Assembly: GCA_018343915.1 (NCBI GenBank)
Contig: JABRWF010000003.1
Coordinates: 3,038,001-3,102,000, forward strand
DNA: 64,000 nucleotides
Reading direction: 5' to 3'
From: Agroathelia rolfsii
Taxonomy: Eukaryota; Basidiomycota; Agaricomycetes; Amylocorticiales; Amylocorticiaceae
Below, piece after piece: positions 11,579 through 24,877 of the stretch. Below the pieces are notes generated by a model, which saw only the letters and a list, made by a program, of their open reading frames with translations, had not been told where the DNA came from and ran no database searches. A program made the position numbers and the translations under genes. How positions within the stretch are numbered: position 1 is the stretch's first letter; the number at the start of each line of letters is the position of its first letter.

Positions 11579-11591
11579 GGCCATATGACCA
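11579..11591 (-). promoter_or_regulatory. Shared element GGCCATATGACCA, copy C promoter
   Basis: Identical 13-mer to 5659-5671, here 86 bases upstream of the ATG at 11493. It contains the palindrome CATATG. Confidence 0.5.
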
Positions 11592-11712
11592 GCAAGAATG
11601 ACCACGATAAACATGAGCCGATATAACTGTCATATGCCGTACTTGCTAATTAGATAGTGATTGGATAGAACCTAGTTCGGCTCGGGGCAGCAATGGTAAA
11701 AATGTCCGACTC

Positions 11713-11724
11713 CGCTTACGTCAT
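11713..11724 (-). promoter_or_regulatory. Shared CRE/bZIP-like element, copy C promoter
   Basis: CGCTTACGTCAT, identical to the sites of copies A and B, about 220 bases upstream of the ATG. The flanking CC/TC bases are also partly conserved. Confidence 0.55.
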
Positions 11725-14224
11725 AATTGACAGTCCGATAAGCGGTAAGATTTGCCTGATCGATCCAAATGAGAACACGAATTTAGAAATTCCATGTGTT
11801 TAGCTCAGGAATATCTGCCTCAATAATTCAACCTCTGAAAGGCACCTCGTGCCATGTGACCTCAGGCGACCCTGCCAGTGCAAATACTGAGAAAAAGTCA
11901 TTGTGAAAATTAATTTATGTAACTACTTATTAATACCTGTTACTGGCAGATAAATACTTCTTCCATGTTTTTATACACTCCAATCATGAAGTCGCGTAAA
12001 GGTTTGTGCAGCGCTTATGCCTTGTGATTCAGTAAAAAATAAAAATAAAAAATTGGCCAACTGGCAAGGATGTCAAGTGACTGATCATAAAGCAAATTTT
12101 GGCATAACCTATGTAAGTTATATACAGTCATGTGCGAGGAAGCCACCAGCCATAGTAGCGCTATACGCCATACTCTCATGATCATTCCTGGACAAGGCAG
12201 TGCCAGATACTTGAAGACAATTCTAAGAAATTAAATCGAGGGCACTACTACATGTAGTAGCCTACCCAGGAGCTTTATGATGGCTGATTGCCCGGAGGGT
12301 CATGCATATATGAAGGCAAGAACTAAGACATCAAACACTGTCAATTACCAGTGACTCCATGCCGTTGACACGCACAACAAATCTCAGGCTAGCGACCCGG
12401 AAAAATAATGATTTAATGTGTATAGCACTAACACTGTACAGTCAGCTCTTCAAACTGTTTCCAATATAACGAACAACAGCCAGCTCATCCTAGAGATAAA
12501 ATAGCCTTTGGTCTGTTACCTCAATTTCTCCGGTGTGCTTAACTTGACCCTAATGGGTTGCCAATTGTGGATCCGATACTTGAAAGATAAATTTGCTATG
12601 ATGCCTACTTAAGAAGATTTGAGTTAAAGATATCCGAATAGCAAGAGCCTACGCGTTGTACAGATTATAGGTTTCTGCTGTAGATGAATGAGTCGAAATG
12701 TTTACTTTGTCCATTCGAAACTACGGCCCAACTGCGGTTCTAATTGACTAAGATCCTGAATATTATGGTACCAATCAGGACTGTTTACGACATCGATAAA
12801 GTGATCCTAGTTTGCTGCCTACCATTTATTCGTTGCAAACACATCTACACAGTTAGCCCATTCAGGAATCGAGCAAGATAGTTATATGTATATCTACCTT
12901 TGAGCCTTAATTGACAAGCCTAATTTCGTGGCTCTGGAATTCAACATGTCGTTTTGCGATTGTTCGAGATGATGTTTGTAGATTGCTTACTGCTAGTTGG
13001 TCGAAATGGAGGTATTGATCTGACAGTAGATCAACGGAATCGGTATTGAAGAAACCATGGTATGGGATATAAACCTCAGTGAACTTATATGAGTAGAAAC
13101 AAACCTGAGGTTTTATCATACATAGTAAGCTCTTTAAGCGGCTTTTGCGTATGGAAACCATCAAGTTATTGGTCTGATGCGGACGACACAACCGTGATTT
13201 GTAATATTGATTGCCCATAGTCGTGGATTCTGGCACGCGTCGAATGTTACACTTTAGGCACCTCAAGCTGAGACTAACAACACAAGGAACGACAAGTTAA
13301 GGACGTGTCCAATTTCGGCGAGATTCCATCAATCACTGCTGTGATGAAGGGCAACAGCTACTAGTCAGTGTCTTCTCTATGGCATCCAAATCTTTCTGAG
13401 TGATACAAAATGCCCCTGACAGTTTCTGCCAAGTTTTACTTTAACAGCCCTGGGTTTATGAATGGGTTAACGTCATTCGCTGCTGATGATCACATCGAAT
13501 ACATGTGGATAATACTTGTAGTAGTACAGAGCCGGGTGCTAGTGCAGGCGAAGATATAGTCAGGGCCAGCACGATCGTGATTCCAGCTGTGTCCTAGTAT
13601 GTAGATCAGTGCCATTACTAAGGTCAGGAAACGGTCTGGGACCAATAGTCACGTATCTAGGTTGTCTGTAAGAATCTGAAAGCCTGATGGCTAATTGCAG
13701 GAGCGGTCAAAGGCGGAACCGCAGCTTCGCAAAATAGTCACACCGGACCCGACGGCAGTGATGTAGGCCGCATTAGTAGACGGACCGCTCTCTCCTTTAT
13801 CTTACATCGTCGCGTCCAGCATCCTCGTGTGCGCCAGCGCACATCATTGCGTCTGTTTCTGGTATCTCAAACCGCCTGACTACTCTTCTCTACTCGAGAA
13901 TATACCGACAGCTTGCCGGCCACTGAATCCGTCGATTCATTCTGTCCGGTCCTTCGCTCCTTCGCACTCTATCTTTCGAGGAGCAACCTATCTGTATGCT
14001 TATGTCCCCCTTATGGTTCACTTAATCAGGTGCATCTTAACTTGCTTTACACCCTTTTGCCAGCGTTTCGTGATCATAATTCGGATCGTAACAATCCATT
14101 TATTTTGCCATTATCACTGTAACGCGGGTGCACGACTTCCGCTCCACCCATCACTGCCACTGTAGTTGCTACTTGGCGCAGCAAATAAGACCTCCAGCCG
14201 AGTGCTAGTCTTCCCCGTACAACC

Positions 14225-16078
14225 ATGAACACACCCATGCGATATGTGCTCCTCGCACTCTTTCTCATAGTGAGCCTGCTTTTCTCGCGTCTGGCAGGAT
14301 GATGTTGTTAAATGTGCCCCCTTTTCACTAGATTAGCATACACTATATCCTCAGCTTCTCCCACGAGGCTTACGGCCGCGCAACGTCCATATCGCGCATC
14401 ACCTCCTGGGCCACAGGCACTGACGACGTCTCTATTCAGCCTGTATCGACCACTTACTATAGTAGCGATGGCGATCCTGTCGCACCAGGACCAAGACAAA
14501 ATGCTACCTTCGTCGTGTTGTGCCGCGAAAGTGATCTACAAGGTGTCATGGGTAGTGTGCGTGAGGCCCAAGTAAGTTGTTCCATTTCTCATTCACTCTT
14601 TCTCAGTATTCAATGTTTTATGAAAATACAGGATAGGTTCAATGACCGATACAATTATCCTTGGGTATTCCTCAACGATCAAGAATTTTCTTACGAATTT
14701 AAGAGAAAGTTGACCGTCTTGATTGGACCCAAGTCAAAGGTTGAGTTTGGCGTCATTCCCAAGGAGCACTGGGTGCAGCCAGACTTCATCGATGAGGAGC
14801 GCGCATCTGCGTGAGTACTCCTGCTTGATATTATGGGTTTATTTATGCCAATATCCTTGATTAGAGCGAGGCAACAGATGGAAGATGACGGTATAATCTA
14901 TGGTGGTAACCTCGCTTACAGGAACATGTGTCGCTTCAATTCTGGGGTAAATTTATTCTATCAGGTGCTTGATGACAACATGCTTATGTACTTCTATAGT
15001 TCTTCTTCAAACACCCCTTATTGGAAAAATACCGTTATTACTGGCGAGTTGAGTACGTCAGTCCCGGAAAATGCTCTGCTCTATCAATGAACTTACATTG
15101 CCAAACAGACCCGATGTTCACTTCCACTGCGATGTGAACTTTGATCCGTTCACTTTCATGAACAACGAAAACAAGACGTATGGTAAGTTCCTTTTTCTCT
15201 TTCTCGTGATAATTGCGGACTTGGAGCATTCAAATTGTCTATAAAGCCTTCACCATTGCCATGTACGAGTTTGAGGCTACAATCCCAACACTATGGAAGG
15301 AAGTGAGAGGTGCGTTTCTTTCATGATATCAGCTCCATGTTAGACTGAAACACGAATGGTATACCTAGAATTCACTCAAAAGCATCCCCAGTATGTCGCC
15401 GACGATAATGCAATCGGTTTCCTAAGCGAAGATAGCGGTCTCACATATAACCTTTGCCACTGTATGCCCTGCATTTCTTGTAGCCTAATGGTTTCAAGAT
15501 TTTTTTTTCTGATAAACTTGAGACACAGTTTGGTCCAACTTTGAGATCGCCGATATGGACTTTTGGCGTAGTGAAGCTTATCAGGCCTTCTTCGATCACC
15601 TAGAATCCAAGGGCGGTTTCTATTATGAGGTGTGCCTCTTGATCAATCTCAGTCTTAGATCTGTTATTGACTACGACCCGACCAGCGCTGGGGCGACGCA
15701 CCGGTACACTCTATTGCAGCTGCTCTCTTCCTCCCTCGAAAATCGATACACTTCTTCGACGAGGTATGCATTTATGCCTGGCATAAATTATATAATCTTC
15801 AATTAACGAGCGTTTCCATCTGAAGATTGGCTACTCCCATAACCCTTATACTCATTGCCCAAGAGGTAACCATGGAAAATCATGGGTTAATGGACGATGC
15901 TCCTGCGACGCCAGAACAAGCTTTGGTACTTTTCCACTCGCCCTGGATCAGCCTTCGCGGTACTAAGCTAATTTTGCATCTTCTAATAGATTTCGATGGC
16001 TATTCGTGCATGCGACAATGGGAACGTATCATCGACTGGGAGGGCAGTGAGGTTATCCCTCTCCCACAGGGCGCATAA
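14225..16078 (+). CDS. Golgi alpha-1,2-mannosyltransferase, GT15 (KRE2/MNT1/KTR) family
   Basis: Transfers mannose from GDP-mannose in N- and O-glycan elongation in the Golgi. Twelve exons: 14225-14269, 14332-14571, 14632-14810, 14865-14946, 15000-15052, 15109-15182, 15247-15309, 15369-15461, 15529-15629, 15686-15763, 15826-15865, 15990-16078. The product has 378 residues, slightly short for the family. The first exon plus the start of exon 2 form a type II signal anchor. Family blocks in order: [61 protein letters not shown] (donor/metal region), [43 protein letters not shown] and FFDEIGYSH. Phase closes across all introns. The region after HCPR is short, so an unusual C-terminus is possible. 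Confidence 0.95.
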
Positions 16079-16964
16079 AATAATTTGTATCGTTCAACGA
16101 TGCGCTACCAATGCGCTGGCGCTAAAACAGACATATGAAGTATCATTGGGCGGAGCCTATTTCATCGCAGCATTTTCTTCCATAGACAGTGTTCCAAACA
16201 CGAATATATATCATCTCCTTTTCTACACTAGACTATTCGATTTTCTTTCTGTAATGACATGGCGTTTGTGATTTGCGCAACATGATCAGAGAAATGGACA
16301 ATGACGCAATAGGGTCTTACCAGTTTTCCAACTGAAGCTGTGCACTACTAGTGCTATAGTCCCAGACAAGCAAAAGCAACAATCTCGGCTTATGTCCCGA
16401 AAAAGGGAGGTTGATTCTTGAAAACCGGTGCAGTCGACTCCTTTTAACTTGCTGATTACAGCGATACCTTCTAAATCTGACAATTTTTTTTTTTCAAGGT
16501 CGGCGGTGGTCGAAAAAAAAAAATAATTACTAGAAAAAATTGTTTTTAGCCTTTCCTAAGAAGTAAAATTACATATTAAATAGCATTGGTCTTGTAGCAC
16601 GTGGTGAAATAAATTAGCCGGTAAAATAACCAAAGTGGCTGTGCAGTTATAGCACGTGACTGAAAACAACGTGTGACTGCTTTAATAAGTAATATCATTG
16701 GCTACATTGACTTCAAACGTTGTTTTTAGATCATTTGTGCATCTGATATACCGCGTGGGATAAAATCTTCCACAAAAACTTTCGGCAAATTTCGGCGGCA
16801 GTCAAAAAAAACAGGCGGAAAACTTCGGAAGTGCATTTTTGAGCGTATTCCGCCTTTAAATGCACAGTCCCAGGTTGGCTTCGTTAAAAATGGATTTTTG
16901 GCTGAGAAATTTGAATTGTTGCCTTTGCTTGTCCGGAACTGTAATACACTCTCGGCGCGCACCA
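16079..16964. other. Intergenic, with paired T and A tracts
   Basis: 3' flank of the mannosyltransferase and promoter of the MDP-1 gene. A T11 tract (16484-16494) and an A11 tract (16513-16523) flank a short GC-rich loop and could fold back on themselves. No coding exon is supported. Confidence 0.5.
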
Positions 16965-17957
16965 ATGTCTTCGCGCTTTCCAAAGTTAATTGCGTTTGAT
17001 CTCGAGTGAGGTTCTTCTTTTGATACTTTACTGAGCCTATTCAAGTTGCCTCAAATCTTACCCATGCATTGGAAATTACAAGTTATACCCTATGGCCGCT
17101 CTGGGTTGATACTCACGCAACACGTCTGTTCTACATCGTTTTCCTACCTTTAGTGGATTTCGATACTCAATATGCGTAAACAGCACCTTTAAAGTTGGAT
17201 AAGAACAACAATGTAGTCGATCGGTAAGCTGCACTATGAAGTTCTCAATATTGTGTCTAAGATAGCAAATATCGCCAGATATGGAGCGAAGATCGCCTTT
17301 TACCCCGTCGTTCCGGAAGTGTTCCATCGCATTCAGGCTGCAGGCTGCATCATTGCCGCATGCTCAAGGACGTCCGCACCAAACGTGTAAGCCATCTTTA
17401 CATATAGCTACTAATGGAGTTGGCTGATTATCTTGCATTAAAGGGCTCGCCAGGCTTTAGATCTTATTATGGTCCCTTCAAAGGAAGGCTCTGATGAGCC
17501 CCCGAGAAAAGCTATATCGTTCTTTGATCAAATGGAAATATATCCAGGTTTGGTTGTTTTATTGAATTAGTATTGGAAACCATGTATGACGATCAGGAAT
17601 GCATCCTCTTAGGCTCCAAGATTACGCACTTTAAGAAGATACACCAAAAAACAGGCATTCCTTATAGCGAAATGGCATGTTTCTTTCTATAGATGCTAAT
17701 GGTTGTTATATTGAAAGTTTGTCTGTATTAGCTGTTCTTCGACGATGAGCGTAGAAATATGGAAGTTGAGATGCTGGGTACGGCATTTCATTCCGGTATC
17801 TTACTTGCATAATTGTTTACACATGACTCTCGTAGGCGTTACAATGCAGCTCGTTCCAGATGGTCTCGATGCACGCGCTTTCGAGGCCGGGTTGGCGGAA
17901 TGGCGCAAACGGCATCCCGAAGAAACTGTTGCAAACGCCGGAGGAGAGACAATATGA
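16965..17957 (+). CDS. Magnesium-dependent phosphatase 1 (MDP-1), HAD superfamily
   Basis: A small HAD-type phosphatase acting on phosphotyrosine- or sugar-phosphate-like substrates in related proteins. Eight exons (16965-17005, 17083-17123, 17184-17223, 17279-17386, 17444-17547, 17613-17674, 17732-17777, 17836-17957) give 187 residues, the usual size. HAD motif I, FDLDYTLWPLWVDTH, is assembled across the first intron and contains both catalytic Asp residues. Motif II is the SRTS segment in exon 4. The loop with the Lys (EIYPGSKITHFKKIHQ) and motif III (LFFDDERRN) follow in exons 5-7. The exon 6/7 join needs a GC-AG intron (ATG|gcatgt...tattag), since no GT donor keeps the frame. The intron contains a good branch site, TGCTAAT. 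Convergent with the MON2 gene, 187 bases apart. Confidence 0.93.
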
Positions 17958-18143
17958 TAGATTTAGAGATGCCACCGAGTGATACTAATGACAATATGCC
18001 ACACAACATGATAGAATTGAATAAATTTAGAAGTAAGAAGTCCAACGTGTGGCTATCCATAATATTATACGACGATGTAAATAGATGGTACACTAATTTC
18101 CTATCTCCAAGAGGTTATTAATCGCAAAGAAAGAGAAAAATTA

Positions 18144-21100
18144 CTATGTTGTAGAGCCAAATGCCCTTCCAATCTCCTGTAGGCACTGTTTTGCCAACGT
18201 ACGTGCGTCTACCTCCACGAGATGCTCTGAGCCATCTTGCGCCTCCCATGTAACTGGCGTCTTCCGTGGAATCGCCGCAATCTCGCATAAGGGACTGTAG
18301 AATCGGAAAAGGTGGGCAATCGGCGAACGCTTGACCGCCTCTTGAACAAGTTGGGACGGTGATAGCGATGGATCAATAGCTACGAAGATATTCAGCAAGT
18401 CGGATGAGGAGATAGGGCTATTTCAAAGCTTACGGGGTAATGGTTCAGATGGCGATGGTGATAACGACGCAGCCAAAGCGCCGGGCCAGACTCGCAGCTC
18501 CAGCAGTTTGCGAAGTACATACATTAATTCGTCCTCCCGGAAACGGGGGAAGGGAAGGCCGCCACGAAGGGATTCATCGGCGATGTATCCCACCGTGACG
18601 TTCCGACAGCGACTGAGAAGTGATGGCAGACTCAGAGCGGCAACACGCTTCCTAGCCTGTTCTTGATCTGGTTGTTTTGGTCAGCACCAGACACCGCACA
18701 TTATCAACGTCCATAATTTAACATACCTTTCGATATGTCTGAGCATACGAGGAACAAAAGGTCGAAACACCAGTAGGAAAACCTCTCCCTCGGTAAAAGT
18801 TCGCCCAGATGAGTACTTCCAACATGGAGTTCCCGCTCTGCATCAACACTGTGCCACTCGGATGAGGAGACCGTAGATGGCGACACGCTGGCAACTCTAT
18901 GGTGTATGGATAACTGATAGAGCATACTACCGCGTAGAAGAGTGCTGGCAAGTTGAACAATAAGCTCGTCTGGGACACGTGCGCTGCCCAAACGAGGGAA
19001 AATATCGATCTCGCATGTCGATAGGAGTGATAAATCAAATGATTCATCGGCATCTTGTTGTTCTGTTGGGAATGATTGGGCGGGCGAGCTGAGGAACAAG
19101 ATATGAGAATGTGCAAATTCTTTACACGATTTCGGAGAAAAGAAGTACCTGTCGCTTAGAATACCTCCACGGAAAACATCGATGATTTGTCGCCAAACGC
19201 TTTCCAAGCGCTCGGAAGGCAGCTCTGCAGAATTTCTCAACAAAAGGTTATAGTATCATATTATGGTTTCACTGACTGTCTTCGTCGGTAGTCAAAAACG
19301 ATGTGGCTTCCTTGACAATACGCAAGAAGCTCGTGGTGGCCGTCTTCCATAGAGGCTCATCTTTCCCGTGCTTCGAAGGCGGCGGACAATCATATTTGAG
19401 CTTAATGGGAATTGAATAGGCCTATGATGTTGTGAGAATATATCACGAATGTGAATCAACTAGGATAAGCTTACTGTGCAGATAGTTTCCACAGTACCGT
19501 CGATATAGATCTTCTCAGAAGTTTTAAATCTGAGAAATTGCTCAACGAGAAGCGGCATCGTCTTTTTGGTCAACGCGATGTATGTGATACGCTTGGGTGG
19601 TTGAACAGATTTCGAGTATACGGCTGGAGCCTCAAAGGGAGCAAGGAATGCCAGAGAAACAAATTCTGCGAGATCTTGCAATACAAGAGATGGTGCGTCG
19701 GGAACATTGAGGTCTATATCAGAGATTGCATTCATGACAACGGACTGAGGAAGATGTTAATGGGGATCCTGTTTTTCACAAGTCAATGGCCCACCTGCAC
19801 CGGCGTAAGATTATCGATGTCTGGCCGATAATCCTGAGAGTTCGAATATGTCATGATACCTAGATTAAACGTGAGCACAAGCAAATTGTTTACAGAAAAA
19901 ATATATAGATGTACCTTTCAAGATGCTCATAAGCCTAGTCAAACGTTCAATAGCCCATTCGCCTTCACCAGATGCTCGGCTGACCGTTCGTGTGCTTCGT
20001 ATGAGATCGACAAAGGCTACGAGACTCTCTTGAGAGAACGTCCTCGTCGAAGTAACACTAGCAGTAGCTGATGGCCTCTTCGAGCTTTCGATCGCTCCGC
20101 CAATACTATCACATGCCCCCCATACAGCCTCCCAAGCATGCTTCACCTTGGTCTCAAAACCAGGTTCCACCGAAGTGGCCACGCCAAGCGCTACGTCCAG
20201 TGATCGCAAGGCCGGAGCACTGATAGATCGCGACTCGAGAAGGACGGTTTCACGGACATGACCCACAAAGACATCCCATAGCTTGGTAAAGGACTCGAGA
20301 TGTATAATCTTGGATGATAGGAAATCCTTGACGATTGAACCAAACGACTGCAGTGCCAGGATCTTGGAATCGTCCCACCGCGCTTCAGCAGAAACCGGTG
20401 CATCGTAAGCTTGATCGAAATTACTGCGAACGAAGACAGTAAGAGATTCGAGCAAGGGGAACAACACTTTCCAGATGCATTCATTCCATGTGTCCAAGCT
20501 TAACGTGGCGCCGTATAGTTGTAGGGTGCGGAATAAGGTTTGGATGGCGCCCATGCGAACTTCCGGACGACCGTCGGTGCACAGGCCTTGAACTTCGAGC
20601 AACAAGAACATCCACAGAGCACTATACTCCGCGTCCTTGCTTGTGTCTTTCCGCTTAGCTTGGATAGAGTCTGAAACACTCCACAACAAGCTTTCAGCAG
20701 CCGTTAACGCAATATTTGTATCGGCTTGACGACCGAATTGCCCAATGGTGGTGATGCAGAGACGGAAGTGCTCCGCGGGGAGATTGGCCATGGAGTCACA
20801 TACGAGTGTTAGGGATTGAAACGCAATCTTCACAAGGACGGTATAGTTCTTTTCATTCATGTATCCCAGGGGCGATGGCTTGCGCTTGGTAGGCGATGAC
20901 GAGGGTGTAACACCTTGCGACGGGGGAACTGCCGGCCTGCAGACGCTTGCGAGCATACGAAATATGACGTCCCAACCGATCACTAGGGTATGGCTAGATG
21001 ATTGGAGAATTTGGTGCAATGTTTCTAAACCCATGCGGCGAATATCGGTCCCTACTAGGGATGATGTGGGCAAGGCAGTGTCAAGGATGATTTGTTGAGA

Positions 21101-24100
21101 TAGCACGTCTAGCACACGTTTCTGCACTTGCGCTTGAAGTTCTCCTGTGGAAGAAAGATTGCGCGGCACTATGACAAGGATTTCATCCAAAACACGAGCG
21201 GCTTGCGTGCGAATGGATTGTGGAGCTGCAGACGAGCTGAGAACCGAAAGAAGATGGCTAGTCACAGTATTCCATGCGATATCTGGTGAACGATAGATCA
21301 AACGGTGTATATTGAGAAGAGCCACATTTCCGAGTTTGTTGATGCCGAAGTCTCCTGTACGCTGTAATGAATGAATGAGTGGAACATCAAATCCATGATA
21401 GGGGTCATCCATACCAGAGTTCGTGGGAGGTGAATACCACTGACTCGCCTTCTGTGAACCGCCGACTGATCAGGCCTTGGCGACAACAAGGCTGTAGACG
21501 GTGCCTCCTCAGGTTCATCATCTAGCTCCCCAATCGTGGATAACACAGGTATATCATCCGTTTGCATGCTGACCATCTCCCCACTGAGTTTACAAAGCGC
21601 ATTGATGAAGTCACCAAAGGCTGGGTCCTCCAAGTTTTTGGAGGTGTCAAATAACTTCTGTATCCCATTCAATACACTTTCAACGTCCAGTTCAGAAAGA
21701 AGAGGATGTCGAGGCGGCTGAGTACCACTTGGCTTTGCCTCTGTCAACGATGACATACTCATCCCTGAGGAGACTCGTCTCATGGACGTATTGGCGCCCT
21801 TCGTGGTAAGTACATACTCTGCGTTTTGAAGCGCCTCTAGCACGGCATACCAGCTCTCTCCCAAACTTCCAGCCAAATAGAGCGCACTGGACACCAAAAC
21901 CTTGAGGCATGCCAAGTTTCTCTCGGACAACCCGGGCGCTTGGGGAGGTGCGCTGAGTCCCAGATTCTCTGAGATACTGGCACCGGTCCTGGGGGTGGGT
22001 GGTTCAACATAGGACGCCAAATTGGAAACAACGCGGCTGGGAATGGCACATTTAGCAAGGTTTGCAAGGAATGCATCACGTGGCGTGGGAAGGGCAAGCA
22101 TGCCAGCAACGTTAGTGATGGCTTGCATACTGCTCAAGACAGCTACGAATAGTTCATCTGAAAGGTTCGTAGATATGATGAAGGACAGGGCAGCAAGCAA
22201 CGCAGGCCAGCCACTTGCAATCATGTCGCGTACGATACGTAGATGTTTTGCGGAACGATCCTCTTCACTTGGAGGAAGAGCGGATAAGTCAAGTGCAGGA
22301 GGCGCTCGAATTACCGCATCCCCAGCCGCGCGAGGCTTCTGCATAACAAGGGCTGTATATAACGGTCCCGTAAAGGCGGCAAAACCTTCGCAGAGGGAAA
22401 CGATGGACTGGACCCCGAGATAGTAAACGTAAGATTCAGGTATGGGAGGCGAATCAGCCTTGTCAAGTTGGTCGATACTTGAAGAGGATTAACCATTATT
22501 CTATCGGAAAAACTGGGTGGAAATACTTACCATTGGAGCTTCATGGCAGACGATTCTGCACTCAAACCAGCGCCTGAGCCGATCATGCCCACTACTCCCG
22601 AGACAGTAGCACCAACCATATTGGCCACACCGCCGACATCCAATCCATAACCAGACGATGCGGTATCAGAGGCATTGGCACTGACACCAACGCCCAACAT
22701 CTGAGTGCCGACTCCAAGTACTGCAGGCTTCTCCATTACAAGACGTTTGAGTGAGGCGATCAGCGGTGTAAAGACTTGTGATCCCGCATCCTGGCCATCA
22801 TAGCGATCCCAGATATTACGAATAAATTCGGCATCAATGCATAATCTATAGAAATAAATGTCATAATAACGCTCAGACAGAAAGGGTGGAAACATACCCA
22901 CGAATGATCTCCATTGCAAGCACTCGCATCCAAGGCGGTTGAGTCATTTCGCCAGTGTCTACATCACTACCAATTATCTTGATGAGGAGGATGAGGAAGA
23001 CTTCTGCTTCTGTCTTGAGCTCAAGTGAAAATTGCTTTAACAGTAGGAAGACGACACGTGTGCAACGTAGTCTGAGAGGGAAAATGGGCCGATCGGACAG
23101 CGCCTTGTGGAGCAATGGGCAAAGATGATGCTGCAAGAGCATGAGGAGCTCTTCGTGCTGAGTGTATTGTGAGAATGGGATGTGTTGAAGTTGCAAATAT
23201 TACTCACCGTGCGAAATAATTCGTGATAGTTAGTCAAGACGCTTTCTATCAATTCCAAAGCAAAAGTTTTGTGCAATGATTCCAACTTCAAAAATGTTGG
23301 CTTTTCGGAATTGGCAAGTAGACACAGATCTTCGAATACAGAAAAAGCGTCTTTGGCAGATGGTCCAAGAGCTTTGGTAGAACCGTCAGGTAAAGAGGCT
23401 TCTTGGACGGCGAGCGAGCCATCAGATCGGCGATCTTCCTCCACAACTTTATCCACTACAAACATGACGAGCTGCCGAAGTGTTGCTGCTGCGGTTGAGG
23501 AGACTACTGCTATCCTAGATTCATGTAACTTGAAGCAGAGCAAGAGCGCCTATATTTTCTGTTTGATTCAGTAAATTTGGCATGAGAATGAGAGTCAGAC
23601 TTGCCTCTCCGAGCAGAGAGCCGTGGACAGAAGGGAAATTCGTGATGAGAGACAGAAGTGTTTGAAGGATTCGAAGTTGAATGTCGACGCCTTGGCTCAT
23701 AGCATCGCTCATAGTGTTAATGATAAGAGGAACGGACGACTCAGGAACAGCTTTAAGAGCTATAAGGCGCTGAAGAGAGCCCAGAGAGATAGCAACAACT
23801 TTCGCATTCTTGGTTGCGCATCCCATGAACACGGGTCGCAAGAGGTCGTCAGATTGGGGACCATCTATTGAGAAATGGTATAAATAATCATGAAGTCTCC
23901 AAAGGGTACAAAATCTCGGACCTGCAGCAAGCCTGGCAGTTGCCTGCTCAGGAGAAGCACGTAGGATTGCCAACGATTTCTCGGCTGCCTACGAAGCATT
24001 CAGCGTTGCTCACAATCCTGCATCGGTAAACCTCACCTCACGAACATCTGGGTGCCTACGTCTTGTCTCACTGGCAAGCGCCTAATACAACAACGTTTGA

Positions 24101-24182
24101 GACTTGGGTATATTCGCGCATAGACAGCGTAGGCATATTTACTCACCTGCAATTCCGTGACTAGGAATGCGAGAGAACTCAT
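18144..24182 (-). CDS. MON2: MON2 homolog, Sec7/BIG-related HEAT-repeat trafficking protein
   Basis: A large peripheral Golgi/endosome scaffold related to Arf-GEFs but lacking the Sec7 domain. Sixteen exons (first 24182-24147, last 18379-18144; the longest are 22477-21415 and 21361-19915) total 5217 nt, 1738 residues, in line with MON2 proteins. Recognised parts: the N-terminal DCB-type region (MSSLAFLVTELQALASETRR), GCATKNAKV, the CIDQLDKADSPPIPESY block, TGDFGINKLGNVALLNIHRL, MTYSNSQDYRPDIDNLTPVQ, and the C-terminal YVLRKLLELRVWPGAL and SPIAHLFRFYSPLCEIAAIP blocks. Phase closes at every junction. One intron is GC-AG (GAG|gcaagt at 23604). The start lies 695 bases from the oppositely oriented carboxypeptidase start, so the two share a promoter region. 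Confidence 0.93.
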
Positions 24183-24877
24183 GGCGATGCAGTGGTTGAC
24201 TGGCAAGATATGTGCGTCTCGTAATCGCCGTCTGATGATCGACAACTAGAAGACTCTGAGGATGTCCGTTAATAAAAGTAAAAGTGTAGAAGGTCGTTCC
24301 GTAGTCACTCAGGTTGGCAGACTGAACAGTCCGAGCTCGGATATGATGCAGGCTGAGAGAAGCTGTTTCGTCACTCCACCGCTAATCCCTTTTGCTTCCG
24401 GCATGAGTTTTCTTTTGACCAATCAGATTACTGGCGCTGGCAGCCGCCGAATCCCGCCTGAGCATCAGTGGCATTGAGCCATAGCCGGGCACTGATTGCA
24501 ACAACTCCAAAATTTGAACTGAAATATCTAATGGACATTGTTAACCCAGTAATTCAAAAGTCAAACTTGAACCTGCTGAGAAAACATCATGATTGCGGCG
24601 GTGACCATCGGCTGGTTCGAGCTGGTATCTCTACTAGAATCCCGCCCGAGTCCATTGCATCCATCTCCGAGCATTCGTCTCCACTCTTCTGCTTGGCGCA
24701 CGTTCTCAGCATGCGGTAATGCTATGTTTTGCTATCAACCCTGCCTCGTGGAGTTCACGCAGTGTGTGAGGTTAACGAAGATCGACTCCAACAAAGCCTT
24801 TCAGAGCTATATAAAGTCCATCGCCCGTCTGAGCCCGAGACAAATCTCCAAGTCCAAAATCATTCAACAAGCCCGCT
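24183..24877. promoter_or_regulatory. Bidirectional promoter region, MON2 and carboxypeptidase
   Basis: 695 bases between two divergent start codons. Open frames here (for example 24589-24963 in another frame) look like chance. The TATA-like CTATATAAAG at 24809 is about 70 bases upstream of the carboxypeptidase ATG. Confidence 0.5.

Larger units (their letters stand above)
11494..14224. other. Long gene-poor intergenic region
   Basis: About 2.7 kb. The left end is the copy C promoter (motifs at 11579 and 11713). The right end, from about 13.8 kb, is the pyrimidine-rich leader of the mannosyltransferase gene. In between, a 119-codon open frame on the minus strand (12907-13266) has no recognisable domain, signal or conserved composition, so I do not call it a gene. 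No transposon ends or tRNA were recognised. Confidence 0.6.

Noticed and set aside
12907..13266. 119-codon open frame on the minus strand
   Set aside because: No domain, signal or family resemblance, in an AT-rich gene-poor region; I cannot support it as a gene.
16484..16523. T11 and A11 tracts as possible ends of a small inverted-repeat transposon
   Set aside because: Only homopolymers pair; no target-site duplication or longer terminal repeat is visible.
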